Origin: Undaria pinnatifida | Lineage: Eukaryota; Sar; Phaeophyceae; Laminariales; Alariaceae | Assembly (NCBI GenBank): GCA_012845835.1 | Contig: JABAKD010000020.1 | Span: 12,081,488-12,145,487, forward strand | Length of the DNA: 64,000 nucleotides | Reading direction: 5' to 3' | Shown: positions 1-12,079 of the stretch, one piece after another | How positions within the stretch are numbered: the stretch's first letter is position 1 | Layout of the letters: each line of letters starts with the position of its first letter | Translations under genes and position numbers: made by a program | Notes under the pieces: generated by a model | The model's database searches: none | Seen by the model: only the letters and a program-made list of their open reading frames with translations | Told to the model about the DNA's origin: nothing

Positions 1-224
1 CTGTCTGTGTGGTGACACATGGTACACGGCGTGCTAGAGAAAGATGCGCTACATTTTTTTTTTCTGGGAGGCGCTTCTATCAATAGCTTGAGGAGCTCCA
101 CAAGTTAGTATGCAAAGCACATACAAAAACTGACTTCGAGAAAACGTGAAAGTCAACCTCCGAGCGGTACAAGGCTACACGGCGGTAGCGGGAGGGGGGG
201 GCGAGGGGGGGGACGGGTACTCAG

Positions 225-400
225 TTTGTGCATGGTCGTGTAGTCGTATGGCCATAGACCCTCGCATCCCTACTATGCCGGGACGGAGCACGCCGGATCT
301 TCACCAGAAGAACCAGGCAGACGTTGCTTGCACCAAGCGCGATGCGCCGGCAGGGGGGTCACTTTTACGGCCAACGTTTTCATCGGCTCGGTGCACAGCG
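225..400 (+). repeat. R7 dispersed repeat copy
   Basis: GTGTAGTCGTATGGCCATAG ... CTACTATGCCGGGACGGAGC ... TGCACCAAGCGCGATGCGCC. Other copies at 6840 and 19505. Confidence 0.55.
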
Positions 401-597
401 GTCACGGTTCGCGCTCGCGAGTTTTGTACTTATCCCCCGGCACCGTGTTCTCCGGGGTTTGTTGTTTGGTGCATGCACCCGGCACGGAGGAAGTGTTCCC
501 GAACGAGCTACGGCATGAGCACTGCTGCTGTTAGTTTGATTCCGGGGCGAAGTGGCCTTTCGACCGGGTGGGTGCACATTCATGGTGAAATGGGGGT

Positions 598-598
<1 letters not shown>

Positions 599-642
<44 letters not shown>

Positions 643-673
643 ACCCCACCCCCCCCCCCCCCCCCCCCCCCCC
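599..673. repeat. Poly-C tract (~75 bp, two interruptions)
   Basis: C run broken only by two CCA units. Similar shorter C/G runs recur at 9530, 9825, 10098, 20080, 41740, 45075, 48090, 54190 and 60320. Confidence 0.95.
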
Positions 674-869
674 TCCCTCGTAGCATTGTCCCTCTTGCGA
701 TAACCAACTCCGATGGCCTAGGCTAGATATACCAACTACAATCATATAATAGTCTATATTGCCAAAAACGATAGTTGAATTCGAACGTGTTTGGGTTGAG
801 ACGCTTGCCCGTCATTCAGAAAAAAACACTTTTTTTTGCCCAAAAGCGCTGCTACTGATGATAGCGAGT

Positions 870-1530
870 CTCCCCTCTATAGATCCGTCTATAGTGCGGT
901 AGGGGTTGCAATTTTTGGACCAAAATGCCTCTAGAAATGCGGTAGGGGCTGCATTTTTTGGACCCAAAGTGCCTCTATGGTGCTGCACTGTTTGGACCAA
1001 ATGTGCCCCTATAGTGCGGTAGGGGTTGCACTTTTTGGACCAAAAGTCCCTCTATAGTGCGGTTGAGCTCCCCAAGTGAGGAACTACAGGTTGGTCATTA
1101 GTCAAGCAATTTCACGAACTCAGTATAATAATTTGTCTTAGGATACTAAAAATAGGGCATAGACGCTCGGCCGGGCTGCCCGAACGAATACGCCTTCGAA
1201 GTCATGTTCCGCGTGATGATGTTGACATTGAGCTAGCTCCCCATGTTAGTGTTAAGGTATCAGTGGGGTATTAGTCCGTTTGACCACTTGACATTAGGAG
1301 CTCAGAAACTTCTTAGAATCTTCTGCACGCCTACTGCCTTCGAAGTCATGTTCCGGGTGATTATGTTGACATTGAGCTAGCTCCTCATGTTAGGAGCTCA
1401 TAAACTTCTTAGAATCATCTGCACGCCTACTGCCTTCGAAGTCATGTTCCGGGTGATTATGTTGACATTGAGCTAGCTCCTCATGTTAGGAGCTCAGAAA
1501 CTTCTTAGAATCTTCTGCACCCCTACACCC
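870..1530 (+). repeat. R2 dispersed repeat with internal tandem duplications
   Basis: The 5' part repeats TAGTGCGGTAGGGGTTGCA-TTTTTGGACC about four times (885-1070). The 3' part repeats a 120-150-bp unit ending TTAGGAGCTCAGAAACTTCT three times (1200-1520). Other copies are at 3.9, 21.0, 57.5 and 58.7 kb. No coding capacity. Confidence 0.65.
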
Positions 1531-1657
1531 TGGGATGGGTCTATCTACCTACGTAGTAGCTACTACTGTCTGCATCATCGTAGCACATGTATGTATGTGC
1601 CTCCAATCTCGACCGCATGTGATTCTATGTAATAGAGATATTGTATACGAGATCTTA

Positions 1658-1977
<320 letters not shown>

Positions 1978-1979
1978 TA

Positions 1980-2934
1980 ATCATCCGGCGGATGTGGAAA
2001 AATAAAGCTTTAGCTCACCACACTTCCACGTATTTTCATACGCGCGTCGTGTGTCGATTTAACTCAGTTGCTTTCGCAGCCCAACGCTAGCTGGCGCACC
2101 CTTCGGGTCCCATTGTAGGTATAGCGTAAGCTGTCCCTATCAGTGGTCTTATGTATCTGTGGATGGTGCGATCGATCTCTGTTCCGATGTCTGCGAGAAG
2201 TGAAATTTTGTAGTGTGTGGAACGTCCACACGTGTGTGTCGCAAGATGCACGCACGCACGTGTGTTCCGACGGCATGCAAAGCGGTATTGGACCAAGGTC
2301 ACAACCAAGCCAACATGGTCTTCAGACGACCGTTTTACGTCTTTTCGTTGCACTTTCTTGGGGAGGCAAACTACTGCTCTAGTAATACAGTAATATAACA
2401 GTAATAGAGTACATATTATGAATCCTCTTTCCAACGAAACACCCTTTTGGAGCCCCCGAACCCCTCCGTATACTAAATCCAAGTAATTTTGTCCCCAAAA
2501 ACGGGTTTCCAGTTGTAAAGGGGTTAAGACTTGCCGTGTCGTGTACAGACAGATGGGTTCGTAGCTTGGGGGGGGGGTTAGTTCGCCCGGGCATACAGCT
2601 GTGACAGCAAGTCGTGGCTGTGTGTGATGTTGTCGTTGTTTGTTGATGTTGTTGGTGATGTTTCTTAGCGTCGACAATCAGCCACATACATGGCCGATCC
2701 ATGCCTAGTCCACATCTCGCCAGAAGATGAAAAACACCTCCGGATGGTCGGTTAACGTTTTTTTTTTCAAGATTTAATAAACTTGTTACTACTACAAACA
2801 GTTTCTCACTCGCCGTAATCCGAAGTGGTTTGTATCTAGACGTGGGTGCAGCGCTATATATATATACACACACCTGGGTGTAGCAGGGGGTTTCCCAACA
2901 AGGCGGCGGTGTGTGTGCGCGCGAGCAAGGTGAA
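1980..2934. other. Non-genic stretch with an R5 copy
   Basis: Several overlapping ORFs exist on both strands, but none has protein-like composition or paired splice sites. Confidence 0.45.
2405..2532 (-). mobile_element. R5 short element, TTAACCCCTTT-ended
   Basis: It ends GTTGTAAAGGGGTTAAG. The interior CCAAGTAATTTTGTCCC-AAAAACGGG is shared with 16915-17035 at high identity. Confidence 0.6.
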
Positions 2935-3075
2935 ACCGACCCTTATTGGGGGGAAGCCGTCTTATTGAATTCCAGGTCATGATGCAATGCCCCTGTCGCG
3001 GCAAGCGATTTTGACCGCATTATATCAGGATGCCGCCTTATACGGGGATACCCCCTTATTCGGGGATCCTTACTG
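2935..3075 (-). repeat. R9 short repeat
   Basis: CTTATTGAATTCCAGGTCAT ... GCAAGCGATTTTGACCGCAT ... CCGCCTTATACGGGGATACC, the reverse of 37890-38045. Confidence 0.6.
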
Positions 3076-3309
3076 TACTGTACTTGATACTGTATTTAGG
3101 GGCTAACGTGCTATCCTTTCCCAGAGGGCACGCGTAAAGCCCCTGTTTCCTATTTAACGGTATCCGCTTCAACCATAGCAGCCTTGGGGGTGCTGCTTAC
3201 GTGCTGCTTACGTAGTCCGCGGCACGTCGACCAAAAACGATTGGTTACACATATACAAGCACACGAACTACGTCTTGAGCACAGTAGCTACAAAACACAC
3301 CCAACTAAA

Positions 3310-3710
3310 CTCTGATCTACTCGTCTTCTCCCCCCTCATCCCCCCCCTCATCGCCCCCCTCATCGCCCCCCTCAAGTCCTGCAGGTAACATCTCGAGTCG
3401 CTTGCCAGAGCGCGTCAGTGTGCGAAGGCATGCGTAATACAAAAATCCTGTTGAACGAACAACAATAACTCCGTCCTAGAGGCTCGCACGCTTGCTGCCC
3501 CCCTCCTTCCCTCACCTCCTCCCTCGCTCCCGCCCCCGCCCCGCCCTCTCCCCCTCTCGCCGCCTCCATCCTCCCCCCTCCTCCCCTCCCCTCCCCGCCC
3601 TCCCCACCCCCGGCCCTCCTCACCGTCCCTCGCGCTCTTCCTCCCTCCCTCCCGCCCTCCCCCCTTCCCTTGCTCTCTCTCTCACTCCCTCCTTCCCTCC
3701 TTCCTCTGTG
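3310..3710. repeat. Pyrimidine-rich tract
   Basis: CCCCCTCATCG repeats (3330-3375), then C/T-only sequence such as CCTCCCTC (3495-3705). Confidence 0.9.
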
Positions 3711-3889
3711 TATCATGTTATTGGTCTCTACCGCCTTCAGGTCTTGCTTGTTGCATCCAAATGTTTCCTAGCGTACGGGCTGACCCCCGTCATTTCGCAA
3801 TACCTGCCAAGACGGGCATCGCAGCGTGTTCTTGCCGTCTCAAATTATAATTATTACTGTGCTTGCTACCCGTCAATGTGCGGCGAGTT

Positions 3890-4165
3890 TATCCCACGGT
3901 AGGGTTTGCACTTTTTGGATCAAACGTTTCTGACCGGGGGTTGAGGTTGTCTCAGGCGTGGAACTAGTCTATTCGGGTAGTATGACACTTTTACTCAGAA
4001 TGATGATGCTTGTTTTAGCACTATTAATAGCACACTAGCGCGTCGAAGGGTTTGGTCGGGTTGCGCGAACGTATGTGTTCCAAGTCATGTTTCGTGTGAG
4101 ATGCTGACTACCTCAGAAACTTCTCAGAAATCTGCCACACACACCTTCCTAGCGGGGGATGACTC
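3890..4165 (+). repeat. R2 dispersed repeat copy
   Basis: CCCACGGTAGGGTTTGCACT ... TCCAAGTCATGTTTCGTGTG ... CTCAGAAACTTCTCAGAAAT, ending CTAGCGGGGGATGACTCC. Confidence 0.6.
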
Positions 4166-4166
4166 C

Positions 4167-4290
4167 AGCATGATAGTACAGCATGATAGTACAGCATGAT
4201 AGTACAGCATGATAGTACAGCATGATAGTACAGCATAATAGTACAGCATGATAGTGCAGCATGATAGTATAGCTTGACAGTACAGCATGA
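4167..4290. repeat. 13-bp minisatellite CATGATAGTACAG
   Basis: About nine and a half units with rare substitutions, abutting an R2 copy. Confidence 0.95.
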
Positions 4291-4424
4291 TAAGGTTGAA
4301 GGTCAATCACTCACATACATTCCCAGACAGAATGTAGAAGAAAACTTCAAAAAGGGGAACCCCCAAAAAAAACAGGAAACCTGTCTGTGCACTTGCGAAC
4401 TCTCTCTCTCTCGGCTCTTGAAGA

Positions 4425-4705
4425 TTGCCATTGTTTTATTCCATTTTTCATCCGACAACGCCCGGATTTAATCCATTCATACAACAAATTCAAGAAAAAT
4501 TCACTTTTTTTCCGACGTCAATCACTCCTCAACAAGAAAAACAAAGGGGAAAGCCTCGGGAAACCCATAAAACGGGTAACGTACACGTAAAAAACGAACG
4601 AAGTGTACCTCACTCTCCCTTTCTATTGTCTTACTCCAGTTTCCATTCGGCAACGCCCAAACCTATTGCGTTCATACCAATTTCAAGACGTTCACTATTT
4701 CTTCG
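4425..4705 (+). repeat. Degenerate direct duplication, ~80 bp, 192 bp apart
   Basis: TCCATTTTTCATCCGACAAC-GCCC and TCATACAACAAATTCAAGA (4440-4495) match TCCAGTTTCCATTCGGCAAC-GCCC and TCATACCAATTTCAAGA (4633-4690). No exon was recognised nearby. Confidence 0.6.
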
Positions 4706-5154
4706 AGGCGTCCAACTGTTCAGACGATAATAGATACCAGGTATGCAGCATGTCTCATCATGAGCTTCTACGGCGACAACTCAAAATCATTTGCCAAAAG
4801 AATAGGAGAAAAAAAAAAACGGGAAACGCCACGAAGCAAAAACAAAAACAAAAAGAAAAACAAAAAATCAATTCGCTCTTTTTGACAATGTGTACGTAGC
4901 GCTTTGTTCATACCATAACCACCCACATACAAAAAGCAGGTGGTATCAATGACCTCATGCTAGTCGCAGCTCTTGCCTCCTCCCCACATAACTTTTTGGA
5001 GAGGGTGGGCAAGCAATTTCTCACCACTGCTAAGTAAAGCGTGGAAGATATTAGGGTTTTTTTTTCAGTCTACGTGTATGGCGTGGAAATCTTATACAAG
5101 AAACTCCACACACGTTTTACAAGGGAGACACACTACCACTCACTACTCGGAAAT
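4706..5154. other. Non-genic A-rich stretch
   Basis: A-rich, CAAAAACAAAAAC-like sequence (4840-4870); nothing coding seen. Confidence 0.5.
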
Positions 5155-5850
5155 ATATATTATAAAAATTAAAATACGCTCCAGCTGTGAGATCGTAAAT
5201 TTTGTCGAAACTCATCTTTGCAAGCTGTGTGTGATATTCCGATCGCGCGTATTACGGGTTGTGTGTCCTCATTGAGGATATAGATCGGCGACTCCCCTTG
5301 CAACAAGGATATAGGTCGGCGACTCCCCTTGCAACTACAATGTAGCTGTCAAGGTCAACAGGGTGATGTTAGGCAGTCTGTGCGCGGAAGCTACAAAACC
5401 CGTTTCTGAGGGGGACAAAATCTGACAGCTGTGGAAGGAAATGCATCAGTTTATCAAGCGAATCCTGTAAGTCGGATAACCGGCGAGGGAAGGGCGGAGT
5501 TTTGAAGGACGTGGGGGCCTGGTTTTGATCTAAAGGGGGGCGGGAGGGGGGAGGGGGGGAGGGGACGGATGGGGCAGGTCAATTTGTGCGTGGAAACTAT
5601 AAATCCTTCTTGTGGGGGAGGGGGGGGGGGATGTGGCGGGGGGGGCGGGGGGCGGGGGGCGGGGGGGAAGCGCTTTAGGTCGCATATATGTAGGGGTTGG
5701 CTATACGCGTGGTGCTAGGTCTAGGCGATGGTGCGGTGGGTGGGGAAGGACGGGGGGGTTGGGGGCGGGGGTGGGGGGGAATTTGCAGCAGCGGCATGGA
5801 CGGCTCTAAAAAGATAATGAGGTGATATCCAGGGATATATTATTGGAAAT
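5155..5850 (+). mobile_element. R1 composite dispersed repeat, copy a
   Basis: The core reads CTCCAGCTGTGAGATCG ... TTTGCAAGCTGTGTGTGATA ... GGTCGGCGACTCCCCTTGCA. It is followed by TCTGACAGCTGTGGAAGGAA and a G-rich body with many G runs. The head is the same as in five other copies. No ORF. Mechanism class unknown (SINE- or MITE-like). Confidence 0.7.
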
Positions 5851-6059
5851 TTCGACATTTTTTCAGTGGTGAAAGACGCGTGCGGTACGATATTTCTAGA
5901 AGCATTGATAGGAGGAAGCACTTACATTGTTGGGCCATTTTTTTTCCGAACATTGTGACGGGGTCTCCTTAGCCAAAAAAAAAGTGGGTCTAATATCTAA
6001 TACTCACTCTTGTACTGTTTTTTTCGTGTGTGTGACACGTTCTGCGCGGTAAAGGTGCT

Positions 6060-6420
6060 AGCTGTAGGACATTTTTTTCCCTGAGGCTTTTTTCACTGGA
6101 GAACTAACTGTATCCCCTATCATCCCCTATCCCTTATCCCCCTCTACCAAAAAAAAAAAAAACATCCGCGGGAAAAAAAAAAAAAATGCCAACATCCGAT
6201 GGAAAAAAAAAATGCGATGGCCTACATACGTACGTACACAACAACGAGAGTTTTTTTGTTTGTTTGTTTTGAGTGAACGATTTCACGACGATTTTGGGTT
6301 AACGAGCATTTTGGGTCATTCGAAAAACAAAAACGTGTCAGACAAAAAAGCGCTAGTATACCTCTCCATCGTACCACGCGCGTTAAAAACGAGTATATCT
6401 ATTATAATAGTATTCTAATA
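6060..6420 (+). repeat. R3-like repeat remnant
   Basis: TTTTTCCCTGAGGCTTTTTT ... ACGACGATTTTGGGTTAACG ... GACAAAAAAGCGCTAGTATA ... CATCGTACCACGCGCG. Similar remnants begin at 1, 19140, 26640, 28880, 32510, 51640 and 61030. Confidence 0.4.
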
Positions 6421-6839
6421 CTATTCTAATACTATTCTAATATCGTATTCTAATACTTGTAGGAGTTCTTCGTCGGGCAGCACTTTCATTTTTCTCCAGG
6501 TCAGTTTTTGGGTGGGGATATACAGAAACCCTCAAGTCAAGAACCTTTGCAGGAAAAAAAAAACGGTGCCCCCTCTATCTACCGTAGCATGGGTGAAAAG
6601 GGGTCGGCAGAGGCATATATATGGCATGATAGTAAAGCCTCCACAGCAATTTATGAGGGGATACGGGGACACTGTTTGTGACAGCAACTCGTAACGCAAG
6701 ACCATTGCGCGTTTCATCGGTCATTAGAGGGAGCAAACGTCGAAGTGATTCTTCGAAACACGGTGTCCTTTTCTGACCTTGCGGTTGGCATAGCAAGGGT
6801 TTCTAGGCTGCGGTAGAGGAGGGTGTGGGGGCGTTACCC

Positions 6840-7075
6840 ATTTGATGCTCATAGCCATAGTGGCATGACCATAGACCCTCGCATGCAAATAATGCCGGGA
6901 CGGAGCAAGTCGGGTTTTCACGGACCCACAGGCAGACATCGTGTGCACCAATCGCGAAGCGCCGTGAGGTTGTTCGGCGAGTCGCAAGAAGGGTAGAAGG
7001 GTGAGCTGCATCGTGCTACTCGTGAGAGGTACTTTCCGCACCTTTTTGTGCGTACTTGTTTGGTCGTGAATGGCA
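6840..7075 (+). repeat. R7 dispersed repeat copy
   Basis: ATAGACCCTCGCATGCAAAT ... AGGCAGACATCGTGTGCACC ... GGTAGAAGGGTGAGCTGCAT ... CTTTCCGCACC. Confidence 0.6.
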
Positions 7076-7501
7076 TGTTTGGCGTAGCGGGCCTCCTTCT
7101 TTTTTTTCTTTTTTTTTCCAGCTGCCAAGGTCAAGGTCTCCGGTGCGAGCGTCTGCCCATATTTAGTAACGGTATTTTCTTGCACAAACAAGCGCTATTA
7201 TTGCGCTTCTTTTTTTTTGCGGTCTGTACCGCCACGGGGAGAAGATTGTTAAGACCTCGGGAACCGAACCAACAAAGCATGATGTGCCTTTTGTTTTGCA
7301 ATAAATAGTGTTGTACGTACCATGGGTGTTTCGTGCAGACTCTGCGGTTGAAAAAGATGTGACATCAATTGCGGCAGCACGGCGCAGCGGTGGCAGTGTT
7401 TGCTTGATCCCGTGAGTGGCAGTACATAGTGGATACAGCACGGACGGGACGGGTGCTGGCAGACTGGCAGAACACGCGACCAAGACAGTGTGCTGTTGTT
7501 G

Positions 7502-7670
7502 CTAGTAGCTGGCCTGCAGCTGCTGGGCCAGGTAGGCGTGATTCTCTCGCCAGTGTTTATGAGCGAGGTACAGGGCCGTTGGCGCTATTAATAGTTTAAT
7601 GGTGCCCCAAACTCGGTACCGGGTAGTGAAAACGCGGTTGCCCTCCCCGGCCCCCTGCGATAACTCCGGT
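7502..7670 (-). CDS. Unrecognised minus-strand gene, last exon (TM segment, stop)
   Basis: It reads PELSQGAGEGNRVFTTRYR, then VWGTIKLLIAPTALYLAHKH, then WRENHAYLAQQLQASY and TAG. The continuous 64-residue ORF reaching further upstream reads through the acceptor. Confidence 0.62.
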
Positions 7671-10513
7671 CTGTTTTCGCAAACGCAAGAGACCATACCT
7701 TACGATCTCACATAGCAGGCGTTTTCACACTCACTCAGGCAAACATCACATCAAGACAGATTACACCCATCATCTCTGTACATGTCCCTTTTCGAGGAAG
7801 ACAGACCCCTGGTCTATGAGATCCGTATGGCTTATATAGATGATGATGATGCCGTCGAGTAAGAACCGGGTGATGATCTGAATGATCTACTGCTACATAG
7901 TACATGTCATGTTTACTGGGTCGGATTTTGCACTAAACAGATCCTGCACAGCGTATCAAGACGACACATGTAGGATCTATATGATCTTCAAGATCTATAT
8001 ATGATCTATGCGATCTATATGAGCTATATGAGCATGGTATATTTTATTAATGGTCTTATATGACCTACATGATCTATATGACATATATGGTATGTATCTA
8101 TATGATCTATAAGATCTATAAGATCTATAAGATCTATATGATCTATATGATATGTGTGATCTATATATTATCTATATATTATCTATATGATCTACATGAT
8201 TTATGTGATATATATGTATGATCTATAATATATCTATTGTGACCTGCCCGATGTGTGGAACATTCCGTACGATTTTAACCCTATCGAGAAGAGCACCCTC
8301 AAATACACGTAAATAGGTTTAGCCGTTTTTGTTGTTGCCGCTGCTATCGCTGCTCTCACATTGACTCGCCGCCGCAATCCAACCACAGTCCGTGGTCACA
8401 AAACATGCTCCAATTATTAACTCTGGGGTACAAGAATACCTCATCACGAAAATACACGATACGTAGCGCTCGGTCGTAAGCGATACACCCCAAGCGCTGA
8501 TCGGTCAGCGGCATGTCGAATTAGACTTGTGTGCTACGATAGAAGCAGCTGTTGTGGTATATCCCCTCGCCTGCCTGAACGAACAGCACCGCCCCTTCTT
8601 CTGTCGGAAGATATCCGGCGGACAGCAAGCAACTACTACAGTAATATCAGAGACGTAACATCCAAGCAACCCTCGTGTGAGAGGCCATTACAGAGCCAGA
8701 GGCACGTGTTATGGAGTGCTCTCCGTGGATTTGGGTAGTCTGTAGATTCGGCGTGAAACCATGTCATGGTTGGGGTGAAGCCAGGTGATAGCAGATGTTA
8801 CACTCACGGCAAGGCCATCACAGATGGGCTTTAATGTAGGTGGCGGAATGGTCCAAAAGGACTTCCCCTGTCGTTCACCGCTTCTTTCCGCTGCCCACAG
8901 GTCTGCTTTGTTGTCTTTGAGTGTCCTTTTAGAGTAATAAAGTCTGCTTTTGTGTCTAGTCAGCAAGCCACGAGGAGAGACGGATAAAGACGCCGGAATC
9001 ACGAGGACAACGCCTACCAATACCGACCAAAACCGACACCCTGCGTCCCCCTTGGGAGCACCTGTTTCTTAAACTTGACACACGCCTGCATAGCAAGAGG
9101 TCGGTCCGTAGGTCCATGCTGCCCCCAATACTAATACACAGAACTTTAATTTATGCCTATTAGACTATATGTACATTACAAAAATAAAAATACACTCCAG
9201 CTGTGAGATCGAATATTTTGTCGAAACTCACCTTTGCAAGCTGTGTGTGATACTCCGATCACGCGTATTACGGGTTGTGTGTCCTCATTAAGGATATAGG
9301 TCGGCGACTCCCCTTGCAACTACAGTGTAGCGATCAGGGTCAACAGGGTGATGTTAGGCAGTCTGTGCGCGGAAACTACAAAACCCGTTTCTGAGGGGGA
9401 CAAAATCTGACAGCTGTGGAAGGAAACGCATCAGGTTATCAAGCGAATCCTGTAAGTCGAATAACCGGTGAGGGGAGGGCGGAGTTGTTAAGGACGTGGG
9501 GGCCTGGTTTTGATCAAAATGGAGCGGGGGTGGGGGGGGGGGGGGGGGGGGGGCAGGTCAATTTGTGCGTGGAAACTATAAATCCTTCAAGGGGATAAAT
9601 CTGACGGTTTTGGAAAGAATGCACCAGTTCATCATGGGGGGGGGGAGGCGGGACGGACGGGGCAGCTCAATCTGTGCGTGGAAGCTATACATCCTTTAAG
9701 GGGATAAATGTGAGGGTTTTGGAAAGAATGCACCAGTTTATCATGTATATCCTGTAATTCGTACAACCAGTGAGTAGAGGGCGGAGTGTTCGAGGGGGTG
9801 GGGGTGGGGTCGGGGGGGGAGGTGGGGGGGGGGGGGGGCGAAAGGGCTTTAGGTCGCATAGATGTAGGGGTTTACTATACGCGTGGTGCTAGGTCTAGGC
9901 GATGGTGCGGATGGTGAGGAAGGAGGGGGCGTTGGGGGCGGGGGGGCGGGGGAATTGCAGCAGCGGCATGGATGTCTCTAGAAAGATAATGAGGTGATAT
10001 CCAGTGCGTGGAAGAGTTTATTACTCTGGCGGATTTCGATATTAGGTGGGGCGTTTGAGCAAGAGAAAGCGAGGAAAAGAAAAAAGAAAAAAAAAAGGCG
10101 GGGGGGGGGGGGGGGCAAGGGTTTTCAAGAGGTTTAGGTGACCTAACATTAAAATACATTCCAGCTGTGAGATCAAAGCATCTTTGCAAGATTGTGTGTG
10201 ATACTCCGATCGCGCGTATTAATCATATATGTAGGGGCTTGCTATATGCGTGGTGCTAGCTAGGTCTACGCGATCGTGCGGGTGGTGGGGAAGGAGGGGG
10301 CGTTGGAGAGGGGGGGGGGGGGGGGTGAATGAAAGCTACGAATGAAAGCTTAGTGTACGTACAGTACTCAATCAATTTCTGTTTTTACAGTTGTTGGGTG
10401 AGGTCTAGAGGTCCTCAGGATGTTTTCCTTGTTTGGTGCACTCTACTGCCGTGGCATGCACGCTACTACTACTACTACTACTGCTACTACTTCTACTGCT
10501 ACTACTACTACTC

Positions 10514-10548
<35 letters not shown>

Positions 10549-10693
10549 GCTACTACTACTACTACTACTAATACTAATACTGCTACTGCTACTACTACTA
10601 CTACTACTACTACTGCTACTACTACTACTACTACTACTACTAATACTAATACTACTTCTACTACTGCTACTACTACTACTACTACTACTACTG

Positions 10694-10751
<58 letters not shown>

Positions 10752-11570
10752 CACTACTACTACTACTACTGCGACTACTGCTACCACGAAAGATTAGTAC
10801 TATCAATAGTACTAGCTCCTACGAGTACTGTACGCATGTGATGATCCTCCTTGCATGTGACAGGGTGGTCATCACTTTTACTCGATGTTAATCGACTGGG
10901 ATCCTATGCCTTGCTAGGCTCCCAGGAGGAACACCATAACAACAGCATGATGAGCTTTTCAATCTCCACGGAGCTGATAGCAGCGAGATTGTCTCCGTTG
11001 TTGTGCTTTCTTGCTTATGGCTGTTGCGTAGCAACTGACTATACTGCTGCAGCTGTTGCGAGGCAACGTAGCTATCTTCAATACTAACAGCATTTCCAAG
11101 CTTTAGGGACGATTAATCCAGCCGTGTGATCAGAAGGACCGACAGGCGAATATTATCGATTTATTTGTTGCCCAGTATGTGACCATATATTTTGTCATCT
11201 CGAGGTCTGGGATGAACAATGAAGACGAACACTATTTAGGTATGGTTGTGCTGATGATGTCGTTGCTAAGAAAGAATGGCATTACCATTATGCGAAGACA
11301 ACATACACACGTATAATATCGTATTACATACCTGTCTCCGTATTCGGTCACGTCGCATTTAGAGCGCGGTTTCTTCCAGCAGCTGCGCTGGGAACTGAAG
11401 GGGTCCACTCCTGGTGGCCTCGCCTTGCCATAAAAATTGCCCCATCGCTGAGCTTCAGTCTCCCACAGTTTGGCGCTGCTCGCGTCAATGATTGGATCGT
11501 CTTTGTCTTGACTCCCGCTTTCCGTCCCGCCGCGGCCGTCACCGGCTGACAGCGACCGGCTAGGCGGACG
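7502..11570 (-). CDS. Unrecognised protein with C-terminal membrane segment; last two exons
   Basis: Exon n-1 is 11570 down to 11332 (acceptor GTCGTTTTTAG|CGTCCG, donor GAGACAG|GTATGT, 79 codons plus 2 nt). The last exon is 7670 down to 7502 (acceptor GCGAAAACAG|ACCGG, TAG stop). The 2+1 nt split codon restores Arg and keeps the frame: ...KCDVTEYGD-R-PELSQ... The 135 visible residues comprise a polar region (DPIIDASSAKLWETEAQRW; PPGVDPFSSQRSCWKKPRSK), then a single hydrophobic stretch VWGTIKLLIAPTALYLAHKH and a polar tail ending AQQLQASY. This is a tail-anchored or single-pass topology, plausible for an organelle membrane protein; I do not recognise the family. The 5' exon(s) should lie between 11.6 and 14 kb but were not found. 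The 3.7-kb intron carries an R1 composite repeat, an R4 copy and an ACT microsatellite. Confidence 0.62.
7930..8245. repeat. GATCTATAT-rich degenerate array (R12)
   Basis: There are dozens of GATCTATA/TATGATCT words. The array follows CAGATCCTGCACAGCGTATC and CATGTAGGATCTATATGATC, phrases shared with 46090-46165. Confidence 0.65.
8715..9065 (+). repeat. R4 dispersed repeat copy
   Basis: CGTGAAACCATGTCATGGTT ... AAGGCCATCACAGATGGGC ... AGCAAGCCACGAGGAGAGAC ... CGACACCCTGCGTCCCCCTT. About 345 bp, with two other copies. Confidence 0.65.
9178..10320 (+). mobile_element. R1 composite dispersed repeat, copy b, expanded body
   Basis: The same core occurs at 9178-9335. The body repeats a 170-200-bp module (GGCAGGTCAATTTGTGCGTG ... 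GATAAATCTGACGGTTTTGG ... CACCAGTTTATCATG) at least three times, each ending in a long G tract. A second partial head lies at 10148-10222. It is in the last intron of the 7.5-11.6 kb gene. Confidence 0.7.
10461..10783. repeat. (ACT)n microsatellite, ~320 bp
   Basis: ACT units with scattered GCT and AAT variants; the Ser-, Leu-, Thr- and Val-rich ORFs are artefacts. Confidence 0.97.
11332..11570 (-). CDS. Unrecognised minus-strand gene, penultimate exon
   Basis: It is open over 239 nt in the phase-0 frame between strong splice sites, with no Met start, so it is invisible to start-to-stop ORF searches. It reads RPPSRSLSAGDGRGGTESGS and onward. A decayed copy of its 5' boundary lies at 12945-13044. 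Confidence 0.62.
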
Positions 11571-11821
11571 CTAAAAACGACACGCGATCACATTATAAAC
11601 GAGATTTTGGGGACAATCGGATCAAAATATTGCCGCACATGACATGCTACGGTGTCATACGGTATCATATACGCGGTGCATATGGTTTCCGATGGTCCTG
11701 GCTTGAGGAGGTGTCTATTAATACCTGACCCGAAGACTAGTACACTGCTGTTGCTAGGACAAGAAAATAGCCAAACAAAACTCTTGGCCTAGAGCAATAT
11801 ATATTTTAATAAATAATTGAA

Positions 11822-11880
11822 AAACGTCAGCTGTGAGTGCGACCGATTGAAAGATTGAAACTAGACTTTGCAAGCTGCTA
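11822..11880 (+). repeat. Diverged R1 fragment
   Basis: It keeps GTCAGCTGTGAG and ACTTTGCAAGCTGC. Similar remnants lie at 43708-43760 (-), 55595-55650 (+) and 61848-61925 (-). Confidence 0.45.
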
Positions 11881-12079
11881 TATATACACTTGCATATATA
11901 TATATGCGAAATTATTTGCATTACACGAAAAATGGGATTTCAGCGATATACTGGGTAGTTAATCCACTGAATTTCAAAGGAAACAAGAACGACATTCCGA
12001 CGATTTTGCCGCTTTTCCAACTCCAAAAACATTTCTCGTCTAGCTACAAGTGTTTTGTCTTCTTGTATGTCGGGAGTGC

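Larger units (their letters stand above)
1..869. other. Non-genic: R3-like remnant, R7 copy, poly-C
   Basis: Apart from the repeats listed separately, nothing coding is visible; the Pro/Gly ORFs come from the C tract. Confidence 0.6.

Noticed and set aside
8529-8738. 69-aa ORF (MCYDRSSCCG...)
   Set aside because: It runs into an R4 repeat and lacks splice or family support.
10405-10891. Ser-, Thr-, Leu- and Val-rich ORFs over the ACT array
   Set aside because: Microsatellite artefacts without flanking protein-like sequence or splice sites.
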